A DNA stretch of 64,000 nt from Shinella sp. CPCC 101442 (GTDB lineage Bacteria > Pseudomonadota > Alphaproteobacteria > Rhizobiales > Rhizobiaceae): the NCBI RefSeq assembly GCF_024704725.1, contig NZ_JALIQS010000001.1, positions 310,001-374,000 on the forward strand, given 5' to 3'. Numbering within the stretch: the first letter of the stretch is position 1; every line of letters begins with the position of its first letter. The notes under the pieces were generated by a model. The model was not told where the DNA came from, searched no databases, and worked only from the letters and a program-made list of their open reading frames with translations. A program made the position numbers and the translations under genes. Shown piece by piece: positions 34,220 through 42,989 of the stretch.

Positions 34220-35167
34220 TCACTGTTCGGAAGAAGGATATGACCGCCCATAGGCCTGCGCGATATCGGCAACGATCGAAAGGGCGAGCGCGCGCGAATC
34301 CCTTGCCTTGTCGAAGATACCGATCGGTGCCTTGATGTGGGCAAAAGCCGTTTCGCCATGGCCACGCCGGCGAAGCGCTTCGCACCGTTTTGCATGGGTG
34401 CGGCGGCTGCCCAGGGCGCCGATGTAGAAGGCCGGAGAGGCGAGTGTAGCATCGAGCAGCGGCAATTCACGGTCGATGTCATGGAAGAGGAGCGCGACGG
34501 CCGTATCGGCATCGAGTTGGACCGGTGATGGCGCCTCACCGCGCTCGATGGTCAAGACCGCGTAGCCGGAGGCGGCCGCGACACGCGCGACGGCGCCGGT
34601 CTCCATGGGATTGCCGGCGAGAAGAAGACGCGGCTTCGGGCGATAGGCGCGAACGAAGGCGTCCCCGTGCCAACCACTTGCCCCCGCGCCGGGCTCGAAG
34701 AAAAGGGCCTGCGTGCCGGGATGATAGCGCAGGCGCACGGGCGTGCGGCGCCGAAGGCCCGCCAAAGCGCCGCGCAGCGCCGAGGTGTCCCGCAAGACAT
34801 GAATGGCGAGGGTGATGCCCCCGCCACAAGGCAGAACGATATCGAAGAAAGGCGAGCCTTCGCCGAGGCGGAGGATACGGTCGATGCCCTTGCCGAGCGC
34901 GACCACCGCTTCGGCGGCGACGGCGGCCTCGGTGCAGCCACCGGAGACGAAGCCGCAATACAGGCCGTCCTGCCGCACCGCCATCTGTGCACCGATGGCG
35001 CGTGCGGCACCGCCGTGGATTTCCACGAGGGTGACGAGGGCGGTGCGGGAGCCTTCTTCAAGCGACTGCGCGGCGAAAGCGAGGATGTCGATCGCGTCGT
35101 CCGAAAGGAAGGCGGCGCGCGGTTCCGGCACGTGCATTTCCGGGTCGGGAAGGATGCCGGCGACCAT
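34220..35167 (-). CDS. xdhC: XdhC/CoxF-family molybdenum hydroxylase maturation protein
   Basis: A 315-residue protein with an N-terminal XdhC domain (ALVTLVEIHGGAARAIGAQM and LYCGFVSGGCTEAAVAAEAV) and a C-terminal Rossmann-like domain (RLLLAGNPMETGAVARVAAA and YIGALGSRRTHAKR). XdhC proteins bind sulfurated molybdenum cofactor and insert it into xanthine-dehydrogenase-type enzymes. It is the last gene of the UbiX/UbiD/amidohydrolase operon, 1 base after ubiX. The only molybdenum hydroxylase in the window lies about 5.5 kb upstream at 40.7-44.3 kb. This placement links the two operons functionally. Confidence 0.88.
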   Translation of the reverse strand: MVAGILPDPEMHVPEPRAAFLSDDAIDILAFAAQSLEEGSRTALVTLVEIHGGAARAIGAQMAVRQDGLYCGFVSGGCTEAAVAAEAVVALGKGIDRILRLGEGSPFFDIVLPCGGGITLAIHVLRDTSALRGALAGLRRRTPVRLRYHPGTQALFFEPGAGASGWHGDAFVRAYRPKPRLLLAGNPMETGAVARVAAASGYAVLTIERGEAPSPVQLDADTAVALLFHDIDRELPLLDATLASPAFYIGALGSRRTHAKRCEALRRRGHGETAFAHIKAPIGIFDKARDSRALALSIVADIAQAYGRSYPSSEQ

Positions 35168-35168
35168 G

Positions 35169-35753
35169 TCATTCCCCTCCCTGCGTTCCCTGCCAGCGGC
35201 GCACGATGCCCGGATCGAGATCGAAAAGATCGAGCACCCGTCCGACGGTGTGATCGACCATCTCCTCGAGGCTCTGCGGCCTGGCGTAGAAGGCCGGCAC
35301 GGGCGGATAGATGATGCCGCCCATTTCCGTCACCTGCGCCATGTTCCTGATATGGCCGAGATGAAGCGGCGTCTCGCGCAGCATCAGCACGAGCCGGCGG
35401 CGTTCCTTCAGCACCACGTCGGCAGCGCGCGACAAAAGGTTGTCCGTCGTGCCGGTGGCGATCTCCGCCATGGTCTTCACCGAGCAGGGCGCGACGATCA
35501 TGCCAAGTGTCTTGTAGGAGCCGGAGGAACAGACGGCGCCGATATCCTTGTTGGAATGGGTGGTCGTCGCCAGTGCCTCCAGATCCTGCTTCGAAAAGTC
35601 CGCCTCGGCCGCGAGCGTGATGCAGGCGGCGCGCGACATGATCAGGTGCGTCTCGATCTCGAGGTCGCGCAGCACTTCCAGGATGCGCTTGCCGTAGATG
35701 ACCCCGGAAGCGCCCGAAATGCCGACGATCATGCGTCTTGGCCGCGTCGTCAT
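35169..35753 (-). CDS. ubiX: UbiX-family flavin prenyltransferase
   Basis: A 194-residue flavoprotein. FMN-binding motifs are MIVGISGASGVIYGKRILE and the APCSVKTMAEIATG loop, with RPLVLMLRETPLH-type sequence (RRLVLMLRETPLHLGHIRNM) for the prenyl site. UbiX makes prenylated FMN, the cofactor of UbiD decarboxylases. Its gene follows the ubiD-like gene by 3 bases, so the pair forms a complete decarboxylase module. The context is catabolic and not ubiquinone synthesis. Confidence 0.93.
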   Translation of the reverse strand: MTTRPRRMIVGISGASGVIYGKRILEVLRDLEIETHLIMSRAACITLAAEADFSKQDLEALATTTHSNKDIGAVCSSGSYKTLGMIVAPCSVKTMAEIATGTTDNLLSRAADVVLKERRRLVLMLRETPLHLGHIRNMAQVTEMGGIIYPPVPAFYARPQSLEEMVDHTVGRVLDLFDLDPGIVRRWQGTQGGE

Positions 35754-35756
35754 GAC

Positions 35757-37130
35757 CTATCCCACCGATTTGAGGAGTGCGGCGGCGCGAGCGGAAGCCT
35801 CGTCGCTGATGCGGGCGCGCACGCCATGGAAATTCGGGCCGCGCGTGGCATCAAGGCCCATGCGCGAGGTGGTGCCAATGCCGCTGGCCGAGGGGTCGAG
35901 CGCATTGCCTGGCAGGCCCTCGATGATGACGACGTCCTTGTGCGGCTGGAAATGGGTGGCGAGCGCCCAGAGGACTTCCGAGTCCTTGGTGATATCAACG
36001 TCGGCATCCACCACCACGACGTTCTTCAGGTACTGGTCCCAGCCGAGCAGGCCGAGCATGACCTGCCGCGCCTCGCCCTCGCGGGTCTGGTTCATCGCGA
36101 TATAGGCGTGGAAGTGCGTGCCGGAGGACGGGTAGTGTACGGCCGTGATCGAGGGGAAGCGGGCCTTCAGCTTCTCCACGACTTCGGCTTCGCGCGGCAC
36201 GCGGCCAAGGTTCAGGTGCTCGGCCGAATTGCCGCCCGCGACCGAGACGAGCATGGCATCGCGCCGGCGCATGATGGTTTCGACGGTGAAGAGATTGTTG
36301 GTCGAGCGGTCGGAAGAATAGCCGGTGAACTCGCCGAACGGCCCCTCCTCGACATGGGCCTCGGGGTCGATCACGCCTTCCAGCACGATCTCCGCATGGG
36401 CGGGAACACGGATGCCGTATTTCGGCGTCCGCACCACCTGCAAGGGTTCGCCCATCAGGCCGCCGGCCACGTCGCGCTCGTCCTCGCCGAAGGCGAGACG
36501 GGCGGAGGCGGCAATCATGAACAGCGGATGGCCGCCGATCACCATGGCGACCGGCATCGGCTTGCCCTTCTCCTTCGACATGTTCATCAGGCGCCAGAGA
36601 TGGCCGCGCGAATGGAGCGAGGTCGCCAGCGAATTCTTCGAATGGATCATCGCGCGGTGATAGCTGAGATTGCCCGCCCCGGTTTCAGGGTGCTCGCCGA
36701 TGATGATGCCCGAGGTGATATATTTCGCGCGGTCGGTATCAAAGTGCTTCAACATCGGCAGCGCGTTGAGATCGACATCGTCGCCGGAGATGATCTCTTC
36801 CGTGATCGGGCCGCTTTCCAGCAGTTCCGGCGTGAACGGCCGGTTGGAACGGGCCTGATAGGCCTCGTGCAGCCTATCGGCGGTCGAGCCGAGCAGGCGG
36901 GCAATGCGGTCGCGCGAGGCAAAGATGTTGCAGACGACTTCGGCGCCGATGCCGCTGACATTCTTCAGGTGCAGCATCGGATGCTGGCCCTTGTCCGCGA
37001 GGTTCCAGATCAGCGCCGTGGCGTCCTGATCGTCCGAGACCGGCCGGTCGATGGTGATGACGTCCTCGGGATGCTCCGCGTGGTAATCGGCCAGGAAACG
37101 GCGGATGTCTTGCTTGTGGTACTGGCTCAT
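35757..37130 (-). CDS. UbiD-family prenyl-FMN-dependent decarboxylase
   Basis: A 457-residue UbiD-type (de)carboxylase. The catalytic Glu-Arg-Glu network is visible as Arg in NLSYHRAMIH and two Glu residues in EIVLEGVIDPEAHVEEGPFG, followed by EFTGYSSDRS. Further conserved parts are VAMVIGGHPLFMIAAS and the C-terminal DLDRDV-like metal site region VVVVDADVDITKDSEV. Such enzymes decarboxylate aromatic, heteroaromatic or alpha,beta-unsaturated acids. True UbiD for ubiquinone is longer and not in such operons. With ubiX, two amidohydrolases and xdhC alongside, it acts in degradation of an unidentified (hetero)aromatic carboxylate. Confidence 0.9.
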   Translation of the reverse strand: MSQYHKQDIRRFLADYHAEHPEDVITIDRPVSDDQDATALIWNLADKGQHPMLHLKNVSGIGAEVVCNIFASRDRIARLLGSTADRLHEAYQARSNRPFTPELLESGPITEEIISGDDVDLNALPMLKHFDTDRAKYITSGIIIGEHPETGAGNLSYHRAMIHSKNSLATSLHSRGHLWRLMNMSKEKGKPMPVAMVIGGHPLFMIAASARLAFGEDERDVAGGLMGEPLQVVRTPKYGIRVPAHAEIVLEGVIDPEAHVEEGPFGEFTGYSSDRSTNNLFTVETIMRRRDAMLVSVAGGNSAEHLNLGRVPREAEVVEKLKARFPSITAVHYPSSGTHFHAYIAMNQTREGEARQVMLGLLGWDQYLKNVVVVDADVDITKDSEVLWALATHFQPHKDVVIIEGLPGNALDPSASGIGTTSRMGLDATRGPNFHGVRARISDEASARAAALLKSVG

Positions 37131-37185
37131 CTCTCGGCCTCGGTGTTCGGGGTTGGCGGGGCGTCATGCCCGCCCGATATGCAAA

Positions 37186-37209
37186 GCCCGCCGCCTTTCG
37201 ACGGCGGGC
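37186..37209 (-). repeat. Hairpin between the HxH amidohydrolase and ubiD-like genes
   Basis: GCCCGCCG (37186-37193) pairs with CGGCGGGC (37202-37209) around an 8-base loop, 9 bases beyond the stop of the amidohydrolase gene on the minus strand. Only three T residues follow, so it is more likely an mRNA-stability or attenuation hairpin than a full terminator. Confidence 0.55.
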
Positions 37210-37217
37210 GTTATTTA

Positions 37218-38165
37218 TCAAGCCGGCTGTAGCAGGTGCTTGCCGGTGGCGCGGTCGACGCCGGCGTAACTGTCCGTCAGGCGTGCCTGGGCGTCCTTGA
37301 CGTCGCGCGGCGGCGGCGACGGGTCGATGCCGACGAGCTTGGCGATGTTGTTGCCGAGATAGCCTTCCAGATCGTCCTCGGAGAGGTTGATGCCGTGCGG
37401 CGGGTCCTTGCAGAGCACTTCCAGCTCGCGCAGCCACATGCCCGGGTCGTTCGGCGGGCTGTCCGTGCCGAAGACGATCTTGTTCTTCGGCAGCTGCTGG
37501 GCGAACTCCACGATGCGCGACTGGAAGCACCAGCCGGATTCGCAGTAGACGTTCGGCGTGTCCATCGCCATCCAAAACGACTCGAACGAGTAGTTGCCGC
37601 CCGTCTGGATGCCGAAGTGACCGATGATGAAGTTGACCATCGGGAACTCGCGGATGATCGGGTAGAACATCGTCGGGATCGTGTACGGGCCGTCGCCGGT
37701 GTGGATGAGGACGACCACGCCGAGTTCGGCGCACTTCTTCATCGCCGGGCGCAGCCATTCGAGTGCGCGGTCGGGACGGTAGCCGTGCATGTTGGCATGC
37801 AGCTTCAGCATCTTGAAGCCGTATTCCTTGACGTGGAATTCCAGCTCCGCCGCGCCGTTTTCAGGCCCCCAGCGCGGGTTGTAGTTGAAGTTGCCGATGA
37901 AGCGGTCCGGATATTTCTGGCACAGCTCGGCGATATAGGCCATGTAGTCGCGAATGCCGTCGCGGCCCTTGCGGTTGCCGTCACGATAGCCGGTATTGCC
38001 CGGCGGCGGCTGGATGAAGCCCATGTCGATCCGGCGCGGCTTGCCGTTGATCATATAGGGGCCGTCCATCAGCTTGAGCATGCGCTCGCCGGTAAACGGC
38101 GTACCCGTATGGCGCCACGCCTCGTCGACGAGGTTGGTCGGGTGAAGATGGGTATCGATGATCAT
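37218..38165 (-). CDS. Amidohydrolase_2 (ACMSD-like) family protein with intact metal site
   Basis: A 315-residue TIM-barrel protein of the ACMSD/amidohydrolase_2 family (PF04909 type). The metal ligands are present: His6 and His8 in MIIDTHLHPTN, His in VVLIHTGDGPY, His in FIIGHFGIQTGG and Asp in VFGTDSPPND. The family includes non-oxidative decarboxylases (ACMSD, gamma-resorcylate, 5-carboxyvanillate and 3,6-dihydroxypicolinate decarboxylases) and some hydrolases. It follows its paralogue after 17 bases and precedes the UbiD-like gene. The substrate is unknown; the context suggests a ring-cleavage or decarboxylation step on an aromatic or heterocyclic acid. Confidence 0.87.
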   Translation of the reverse strand: MIIDTHLHPTNLVDEAWRHTGTPFTGERMLKLMDGPYMINGKPRRIDMGFIQPPPGNTGYRDGNRKGRDGIRDYMAYIAELCQKYPDRFIGNFNYNPRWGPENGAAELEFHVKEYGFKMLKLHANMHGYRPDRALEWLRPAMKKCAELGVVVLIHTGDGPYTIPTMFYPIIREFPMVNFIIGHFGIQTGGNYSFESFWMAMDTPNVYCESGWCFQSRIVEFAQQLPKNKIVFGTDSPPNDPGMWLRELEVLCKDPPHGINLSEDDLEGYLGNNIAKLVGIDPSPPPRDVKDAQARLTDSYAGVDRATGKHLLQPA

Positions 38166-38182
38166 TGTTCACTCCGTTCAAT

Positions 38183-39106
38183 TTACGCGGCGAGCGAGAT
38201 GCCGTGCTGGCGCAGATACGCCTCGGCCTCTTCGACGCTTGCCGGCGGCTTGGTCGGCTCCAGGCCGATCATGCGGGCGACGTTATTGCCGAGGTAATCC
38301 TCCAGCGTGTCCTCATCGAGGTTCATGCCCTGCGGCGGCTCGTGGCAGAGGACTTCCAGAAGGTTGATCCACATGCCCGGCTCGTTCGGCGGCGTATCGG
38401 AGCCGAAGAGGATCTTGCGTTTGGGCAGGACCTTGGCGAATTCGACGATACGCGACTGGAGGCACCAGCCGGATTCGACGTAGACGCTCGGCGTATCCAG
38501 CGCCATCTGCATGGGCTCGAACACGTAGACGCCGCCGGTCTGCACGCCGAAATGCGCCAGGATGAAGTTCACTTCCGGGAACTCGCGGATGATCGGGTAG
38601 AATTCCGTCGGGATCGAGTACGGACCGTCACCGGTATGCACCTTCACCATCAGGCCGAGCTCGGCGCACTTCTTGAGCGCCGGGCGCAGCCAGTCGAGCG
38701 CGCGGTCGGGGCGGTAGGCGTGCATGTTCGCCTGCAGCTGCACCATCTTGAAATCGAATTCCTTGGCGTAGCGTTCGATTTCTTCGGCGCCGTTCTGCGT
38801 GCCGTAGCGCGGGTTGTAGACGAAGCAGCCGAGGAAACGGTCGGGATGCTCGGTCACCATCTTTTCCGTATAGGCCATGTACTGGCGGATGGCAGCCTTG
38901 CCTTCCAGGTCCATGATCTCGTGGGTGTAGATGGTGTTGCCTTGCGGGGGCTGGATGAAGGCCTTGTCGACGCGGCGCGGCTTGCCGTTCACATAATACG
39001 GGCCATCCATCATCTTCAAAAGCTTGTCGCCGGTGAAGGGCGGTCCATCGTGGCGCCAAGCCAGGTCCACCAGATCGGTGGGGTAGCAGCTTAGGTCAAT
39101 TATCAT
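38183..39106 (-). CDS. Amidohydrolase_2 family paralogue lacking the HxH metal motif
   Basis: A 307-residue protein clearly paralogous to the next gene along its whole length, for example PFTGDKLLKMMDGPY against PFTGERMLKLMDGPY. The N-terminus reads MIIDLSCYPTD, where the partner has MIIDTHLHPTN: both His ligands are replaced (Ser6 and Tyr8). The later sites are kept (VKVHTGDGPY, FILAHFGVQTGG, LFGSDTPPNE). It could be a non-catalytic subunit of a heteromer, or use a single-metal or metal-free chemistry. The ATG at 39106 has a strong AGGAGAACAGGA leader, so it looks expressed. It is first in the operon running to xdhC. Confidence 0.85.
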   Translation of the reverse strand: MIIDLSCYPTDLVDLAWRHDGPPFTGDKLLKMMDGPYYVNGKPRRVDKAFIQPPQGNTIYTHEIMDLEGKAAIRQYMAYTEKMVTEHPDRFLGCFVYNPRYGTQNGAEEIERYAKEFDFKMVQLQANMHAYRPDRALDWLRPALKKCAELGLMVKVHTGDGPYSIPTEFYPIIREFPEVNFILAHFGVQTGGVYVFEPMQMALDTPSVYVESGWCLQSRIVEFAKVLPKRKILFGSDTPPNEPGMWINLLEVLCHEPPQGMNLDEDTLEDYLGNNVARMIGLEPTKPPASVEEAEAYLRQHGISLAA

Positions 39107-39412
39107 TCCTGTTCTCCTGTCGTAGAGGGTCCGGTCGATGCGGGGCCGCGCGATGAACGCCATGCCGGCAAAAGCCGGGCGTGGATCCGCGAACTCAGGA
39201 AACGCCGATGACGGAGAAGAACGGCCGGGGGCCCGAACGGGGCGCAAACGGCGGGTGTTCCTTTCGTAGTCAGCATCGACATCGCAGCCTCATCTTCCAA
39301 CAGACGGTGAGCAATTGTCGGTGCTTATACTCGACGCCAAAAAGACCATGGCGGCGGCTTTATGTCAATAAAAATATCAATCTAAGTCATTATTTTTAAA
39401 AGATATTTTTAG
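39107..39412 (-). promoter_or_regulatory. Promoter region of the amidohydrolase-UbiD operon
   Basis: About 300 bases without a gene. The part at 39360-39415 is strikingly AT-rich for this genome and holds a perfect 9-bp inverted repeat, AAAAATATC (39370-39378) facing GATATTTTT (39402-39410). This is the likely promoter or operator region for the minus-strand operon. No known regulator box was recognised. Confidence 0.5.
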
Positions 39413-39457
39413 AAAAATGCCAGCGACCGCCCGCGCGCTGGAGGGTGCGCGGGCGGT
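39413..39457 (-). terminator. Terminator of the molybdenum hydroxylase operon
   Basis: ACCGCCCGCGC (39426-39436) pairs perfectly with GCGCGGGCGGT (39447-39457) around a 10-base loop. Read on the minus strand, a run of five T follows after 8 bases (39417-39413). It lies about 50 bases beyond the stop of the G3E GTPase gene. It separates that operon from the amidohydrolase operon downstream. Confidence 0.8.
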
Positions 39458-39504
39458 TCAGACAGAAGGTCTTGAGCAGGCGGGTAGCGGCAGGAGAAGC
39501 GCCG

Positions 39505-40686
39505 CTAGGCCGCCAGGCAGGCGCGCAAGTTTCTGTCGATGCCGTCACGGTCGAGGTTGCGGCCGATGAAGACGAATTTCGACTTCGGCGTATCCTCGCC
39601 CCAGGCGTGATCCGGGCGGAAATCGACCAGCTTGTGCACCGCCTGGAGCACGAAGAATCGGTCGTCGTTCGCGACCGATACGATGCCCTTGGTGCGGAAG
39701 ATGTCGTCGCCGTGTTCGCCGAGATAGTCCTTCAGGAAACCCGCCAGCTTCTCGCCGTCGAAGGACTGCGGATAGACGAAGGAGTGCGACTTCACCGTCG
39801 CATCGTGGCGATGCGGGCGCAGGGCCGTTACCGGGGTGTGATCATGCTTTTGGCCGTGATCATGGTGGTGGTCCGGGTGATCGCAGGCTGCGTCGTGGCA
39901 TTCGATGTTATGCCCGTGATCGTGGTCCGGATGGCCGCAGGCCGCATCATGGCAATCGTGGCTGTGATCGCCATGCGCGTCGCCGTCGTCGTCCATGTCG
40001 ATATCCAGGATTTCCGCCCGCTCGCGCACATAGGACGGCCGGAAGCCGTTGACGCCGAGGATGTTGGACAGATCCACCTTGCCATAAGTGGAACGCAGGA
40101 TCGGCGCCGTCTGATTGAGCTTGCGCAGCGACGTTTCGAGCGAGCCGAGGGCTTCTTCTGACGCAAGGTCGATCTTGTTGACGAGAATGCGGTCGGCCGC
40201 GACGATCTGGTTGACCGCCTGGTTGTCGCTGCCGTCGAGCACCGGATCGTAGAGGTGCTGGTCGATATGCATGGCATCGACAAGCGTGACGATGGCGTCC
40301 AGCTCGACTTCGTCGGCGACGCTGCGGTCGACGAAGAAAGCGGTGGCGACGGGTGTCGGGTCTGCCAGACCTGATGTCTCGACGATGATGTGGTCGAACT
40401 TGTCCTTGTGGCTGAGCAGCTTCTTCATCACGTCGATGAGGTCGTTGCGCACATCGACGAAGCAGCAGATGCAGCCGTTCTGCATCTGGAAGATTTCCTC
40501 GTCGGAGGCGAGCACCAGGTCGCTGTCGACATCCACTTCGCCGAACTCGTTCTCGATCACCGCGATGCGGTGACCATGCCGTTCGGTGAGGATGTAGTTG
40601 AGCAGCGTCGTCTTTCCCGATCCCAGGAAGCCGGTGAGGATCGTGATCGGGAGCTTCTTGTTGGCCGGTTCGATATGCATGTTCAT
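39505..40686 (-). CDS. G3E-family GTPase with histidine-rich metal-binding loop (CobW/ZNG1-like)
   Basis: A 393-residue metallochaperone-type GTPase. Walker A is LTGFLGSGKTTLLNY, the metal-binding CxCC motif is QNGCICCFVD, and the base-recognition motif is ILVNKIDLAS. A long His/Asp/Cys-rich insertion separates the GTPase and C-terminal domains; it contains two copies of the CHDAAC unit, each followed by a HPDH-type stretch. The family inserts zinc, cobalt, nickel or iron into client proteins. Its start overlaps the stop of the large molybdenum hydroxylase subunit (ATGA), so it is translationally coupled to it. A neighbouring metal-dependent amidohydrolase is another possible client. Confidence 0.9.
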   Translation of the reverse strand: MNMHIEPANKKLPITILTGFLGSGKTTLLNYILTERHGHRIAVIENEFGEVDVDSDLVLASDEEIFQMQNGCICCFVDVRNDLIDVMKKLLSHKDKFDHIIVETSGLADPTPVATAFFVDRSVADEVELDAIVTLVDAMHIDQHLYDPVLDGSDNQAVNQIVAADRILVNKIDLASEEALGSLETSLRKLNQTAPILRSTYGKVDLSNILGVNGFRPSYVRERAEILDIDMDDDGDAHGDHSHDCHDAACGHPDHDHGHNIECHDAACDHPDHHHDHGQKHDHTPVTALRPHRHDATVKSHSFVYPQSFDGEKLAGFLKDYLGEHGDDIFRTKGIVSVANDDRFFVLQAVHKLVDFRPDHAWGEDTPKSKFVFIGRNLDRDGIDRNLRACLAA

Positions 40687-42989
40687 GCGCCCTTCTCCCT
40701 CAAGGCTTTCAGGATGTCTTCCGGAGTGATCGGATAGTGATGGAAACGGACGCCGATGGCGTCGTGGATGGCGTTGGCGATGGCCGGGCCGATGGCGATG
40801 ATCGGGTCCTCGCCGACACCCTTGGCGCCCCAGGGGCCGCCCGGATCGGGTGCGGCTTCGAGGATGATCGTCTCGATGTCCGGCATGTCCATCGACAGCG
40901 GCATCTTGTAGTCGACGAGGCCGGCATTGAGCGACCGGCCGGTCTTCTTGTCGATAACGTAGTCCTCGGTCAGCGTGTGACCGATACCCTGCTGGATGCC
41001 GCCTTCGATCTGGCCCTGCGCCGCGATCGGGTGGATGACCCGGCCGATATCGTGCACCGGTATGACGCGCTTGACCTCGACGATGCCGGTTTCCGTATCG
41101 ACATGCACCTCGGTAAAATGCGCGGCGAAGGAGTAGGATTTCGTCGGCTCGTAGGTGCCGTTCGCGACGATGTTGGCGGCGGGAATGCCACGCGACGGGC
41201 CCATCGCCTCGGCCACCGTCATGAAGCGGCCGGCGTCGGATTTCAGGAAGATCGTGCCTTCACTGAGATCGAGGTCGGCGGACGACACTTGCAGCTTGAT
41301 CGCCGCCCGTTCGAGCACGGCGGCGCGGACCTTGGTAGCGGCCATCTTGGCGGCGGTGCCGACCAGATAGGTGGTGTGGCTGGCGAAGGCGCCGATATCC
41401 CACGGAACCACATCCGTATCGCCGTGGATGACACCGACATCCTCGAAGCGCACGCCGAGTTCTTCGGCAACGATCTGCGCCAGCGCGGTATGCGCGCCGG
41501 TGCCGAGACCGGCAGCCCCGGTGAGCAGCGTCACCGTACCGTCCTCGTTGACCTTCACGGTCGCGTTGCCCTGTTCCTTGATGCCGGGATAGGCGGAGGA
41601 ACCGTGCATTTCGCAGCCGACGCCCCAGCCAATGCGGATGTGCGGTTGCCTGGGGTCCGGCGTGCGGTCGCGGTTGCGCAGCGTCTTCCAGTCGAGCACG
41701 TCGATGCCGTGCTGGAGGCAGATTTCCAGCCCGTGACCGAGGATCGGGTGACCAGACGGCGCTATGTCGCCTTCCCGCACGACGTTCTTCAGCTTCAGCT
41801 CCGCCGGGTCCATGCCCAGCCGTTCGGCGGCCTCGTCCATCTGGATGTCGAGCGCATAATAGCTCTGCACCACGCCATAGCCACGGAAAGCGCCGTTGAT
41901 CGGCGTGTTGGTGTAAACGCAGCGCCCTTCCAGCCGCACGTTCTCGCAGCGATAAAGCGAGGTCGCGGCGGTGGTGCCGACGATCGTCACACCCGGGCCG
42001 TGCGAACCGTAAGCGCCCGAATCGTAGACCAGCTTCATGTCGCGGGCGACGAGGGTGCCGTCGTTCTTGAAGCCTTGCTTCAACCAGATCTTGCAGGGGT
42101 GGCGCGCGCGGCCGGCAATGAAGGTCTCGTGGCGGGTGAATTCCATCTTCACCGGGCGGCGCGTTTCCTTCGCAAGCAGCGCGCACAAAAATTCGTGCTG
42201 GAAGCAGTCCTGCTTGGCGCCGAAGCCACCGCCCATATGGTCTACGAGCACGCGCACCTTGGTGAGCGGCAGGCCGAGCACTTCGGCAAGGATGCCGCGC
42301 ACCATGAAGGAGGACTGCGTGGAGGTCCAGAAGGTCAGCTTGTTCGAGCCGTCCCAGTCGGCGATGCAGACATTCGGCTCCATATAGGCCGGATGCGGCC
42401 GACCGCCGGAAAATGTGCCTTCGAGCACGAAATCCGCCTCGGCAAAACCGGCCTCGACGTTACCGCGATTGACGCGCACCGGATCGAGCACCAGGTTGCC
42501 GCCAGGCCCGACCTCGTGGATCAGCGGGGCACCCGGCTGGGCCGCGTCTTCCGGCTCGAAAACGGCCGGCAAGGGCTCGTATTCCACCTCGATCAGGTCG
42601 AGCGCTTCGTCGGCGATCTCCTCGCTGATCGCAGCGACGGCGGCTACGCCCTCGCCCCAGAAGCGCACCTTGTCATCGAGGATATACTGATCCTTGGTGC
42701 AGGAGGCCGAGCGCGGATGCGGCGAGCCGTAATGCAGCACGCGCGGCACGTTTTCGTGCGTCAGCACGGCCTTGACGCCCGGATAGGCGAGCGCCTTGCT
42801 GACATCGATGCTCTTGATGCGCGCGTGGGCGACGGTCGCGCGTTTGGTCTTGCCGTACAGCATGCCGGCAAGCTTGACGTCACCGGTATATTCGGCCTCG
42901 CCCGTCACCTTTTCCAGCACGTCGTCACGGCGCACGCTCTTGCCGACGATCTTGAATTCGCGCTCTTCGATAGGGGTGTTGATGTTCAT
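40683..42989 (-). CDS. Molybdenum hydroxylase, large molybdopterin-binding subunit (xanthine dehydrogenase family)
   Basis: A 768-residue molybdopterin subunit. It has the N-terminal a/b hammerhead domain (GKSVRRDDVLEKVTGEAEYT), the cofactor loop DHMGGGFGAKQD and the catalytic Glu in WGAKGVGEDPII near the C-terminus. The GGRPHPAYMEPNV segment shapes the substrate site. The three-subunit layout is shared by xanthine, nicotinate and 4-hydroxybenzoyl-CoA enzymes, so substrate is not certain. The ATG at 42989 has GGAGG upstream and overlaps the iron-sulfur gene stop. The adjacent purine-type permease favours a purine-like or other N-heterocyclic substrate. Confidence 0.9.
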   Translation of the reverse strand: MNINTPIEEREFKIVGKSVRRDDVLEKVTGEAEYTGDVKLAGMLYGKTKRATVAHARIKSIDVSKALAYPGVKAVLTHENVPRVLHYGSPHPRSASCTKDQYILDDKVRFWGEGVAAVAAISEEIADEALDLIEVEYEPLPAVFEPEDAAQPGAPLIHEVGPGGNLVLDPVRVNRGNVEAGFAEADFVLEGTFSGGRPHPAYMEPNVCIADWDGSNKLTFWTSTQSSFMVRGILAEVLGLPLTKVRVLVDHMGGGFGAKQDCFQHEFLCALLAKETRRPVKMEFTRHETFIAGRARHPCKIWLKQGFKNDGTLVARDMKLVYDSGAYGSHGPGVTIVGTTAATSLYRCENVRLEGRCVYTNTPINGAFRGYGVVQSYYALDIQMDEAAERLGMDPAELKLKNVVREGDIAPSGHPILGHGLEICLQHGIDVLDWKTLRNRDRTPDPRQPHIRIGWGVGCEMHGSSAYPGIKEQGNATVKVNEDGTVTLLTGAAGLGTGAHTALAQIVAEELGVRFEDVGVIHGDTDVVPWDIGAFASHTTYLVGTAAKMAATKVRAAVLERAAIKLQVSSADLDLSEGTIFLKSDAGRFMTVAEAMGPSRGIPAANIVANGTYEPTKSYSFAAHFTEVHVDTETGIVEVKRVIPVHDIGRVIHPIAAQGQIEGGIQQGIGHTLTEDYVIDKKTGRSLNAGLVDYKMPLSMDMPDIETIILEAAPDPGGPWGAKGVGEDPIIAIGPAIANAIHDAIGVRFHHYPITPEDILKALREKGA

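Noticed and set aside
35757-37130. UbiD-like gene as the ubiquinone-biosynthesis decarboxylase
   Set aside because: The neighbours are catabolic (two amidohydrolases, XdhC), the protein is shorter than typical ubiquinone UbiD, and no ubiquinone gene is near.
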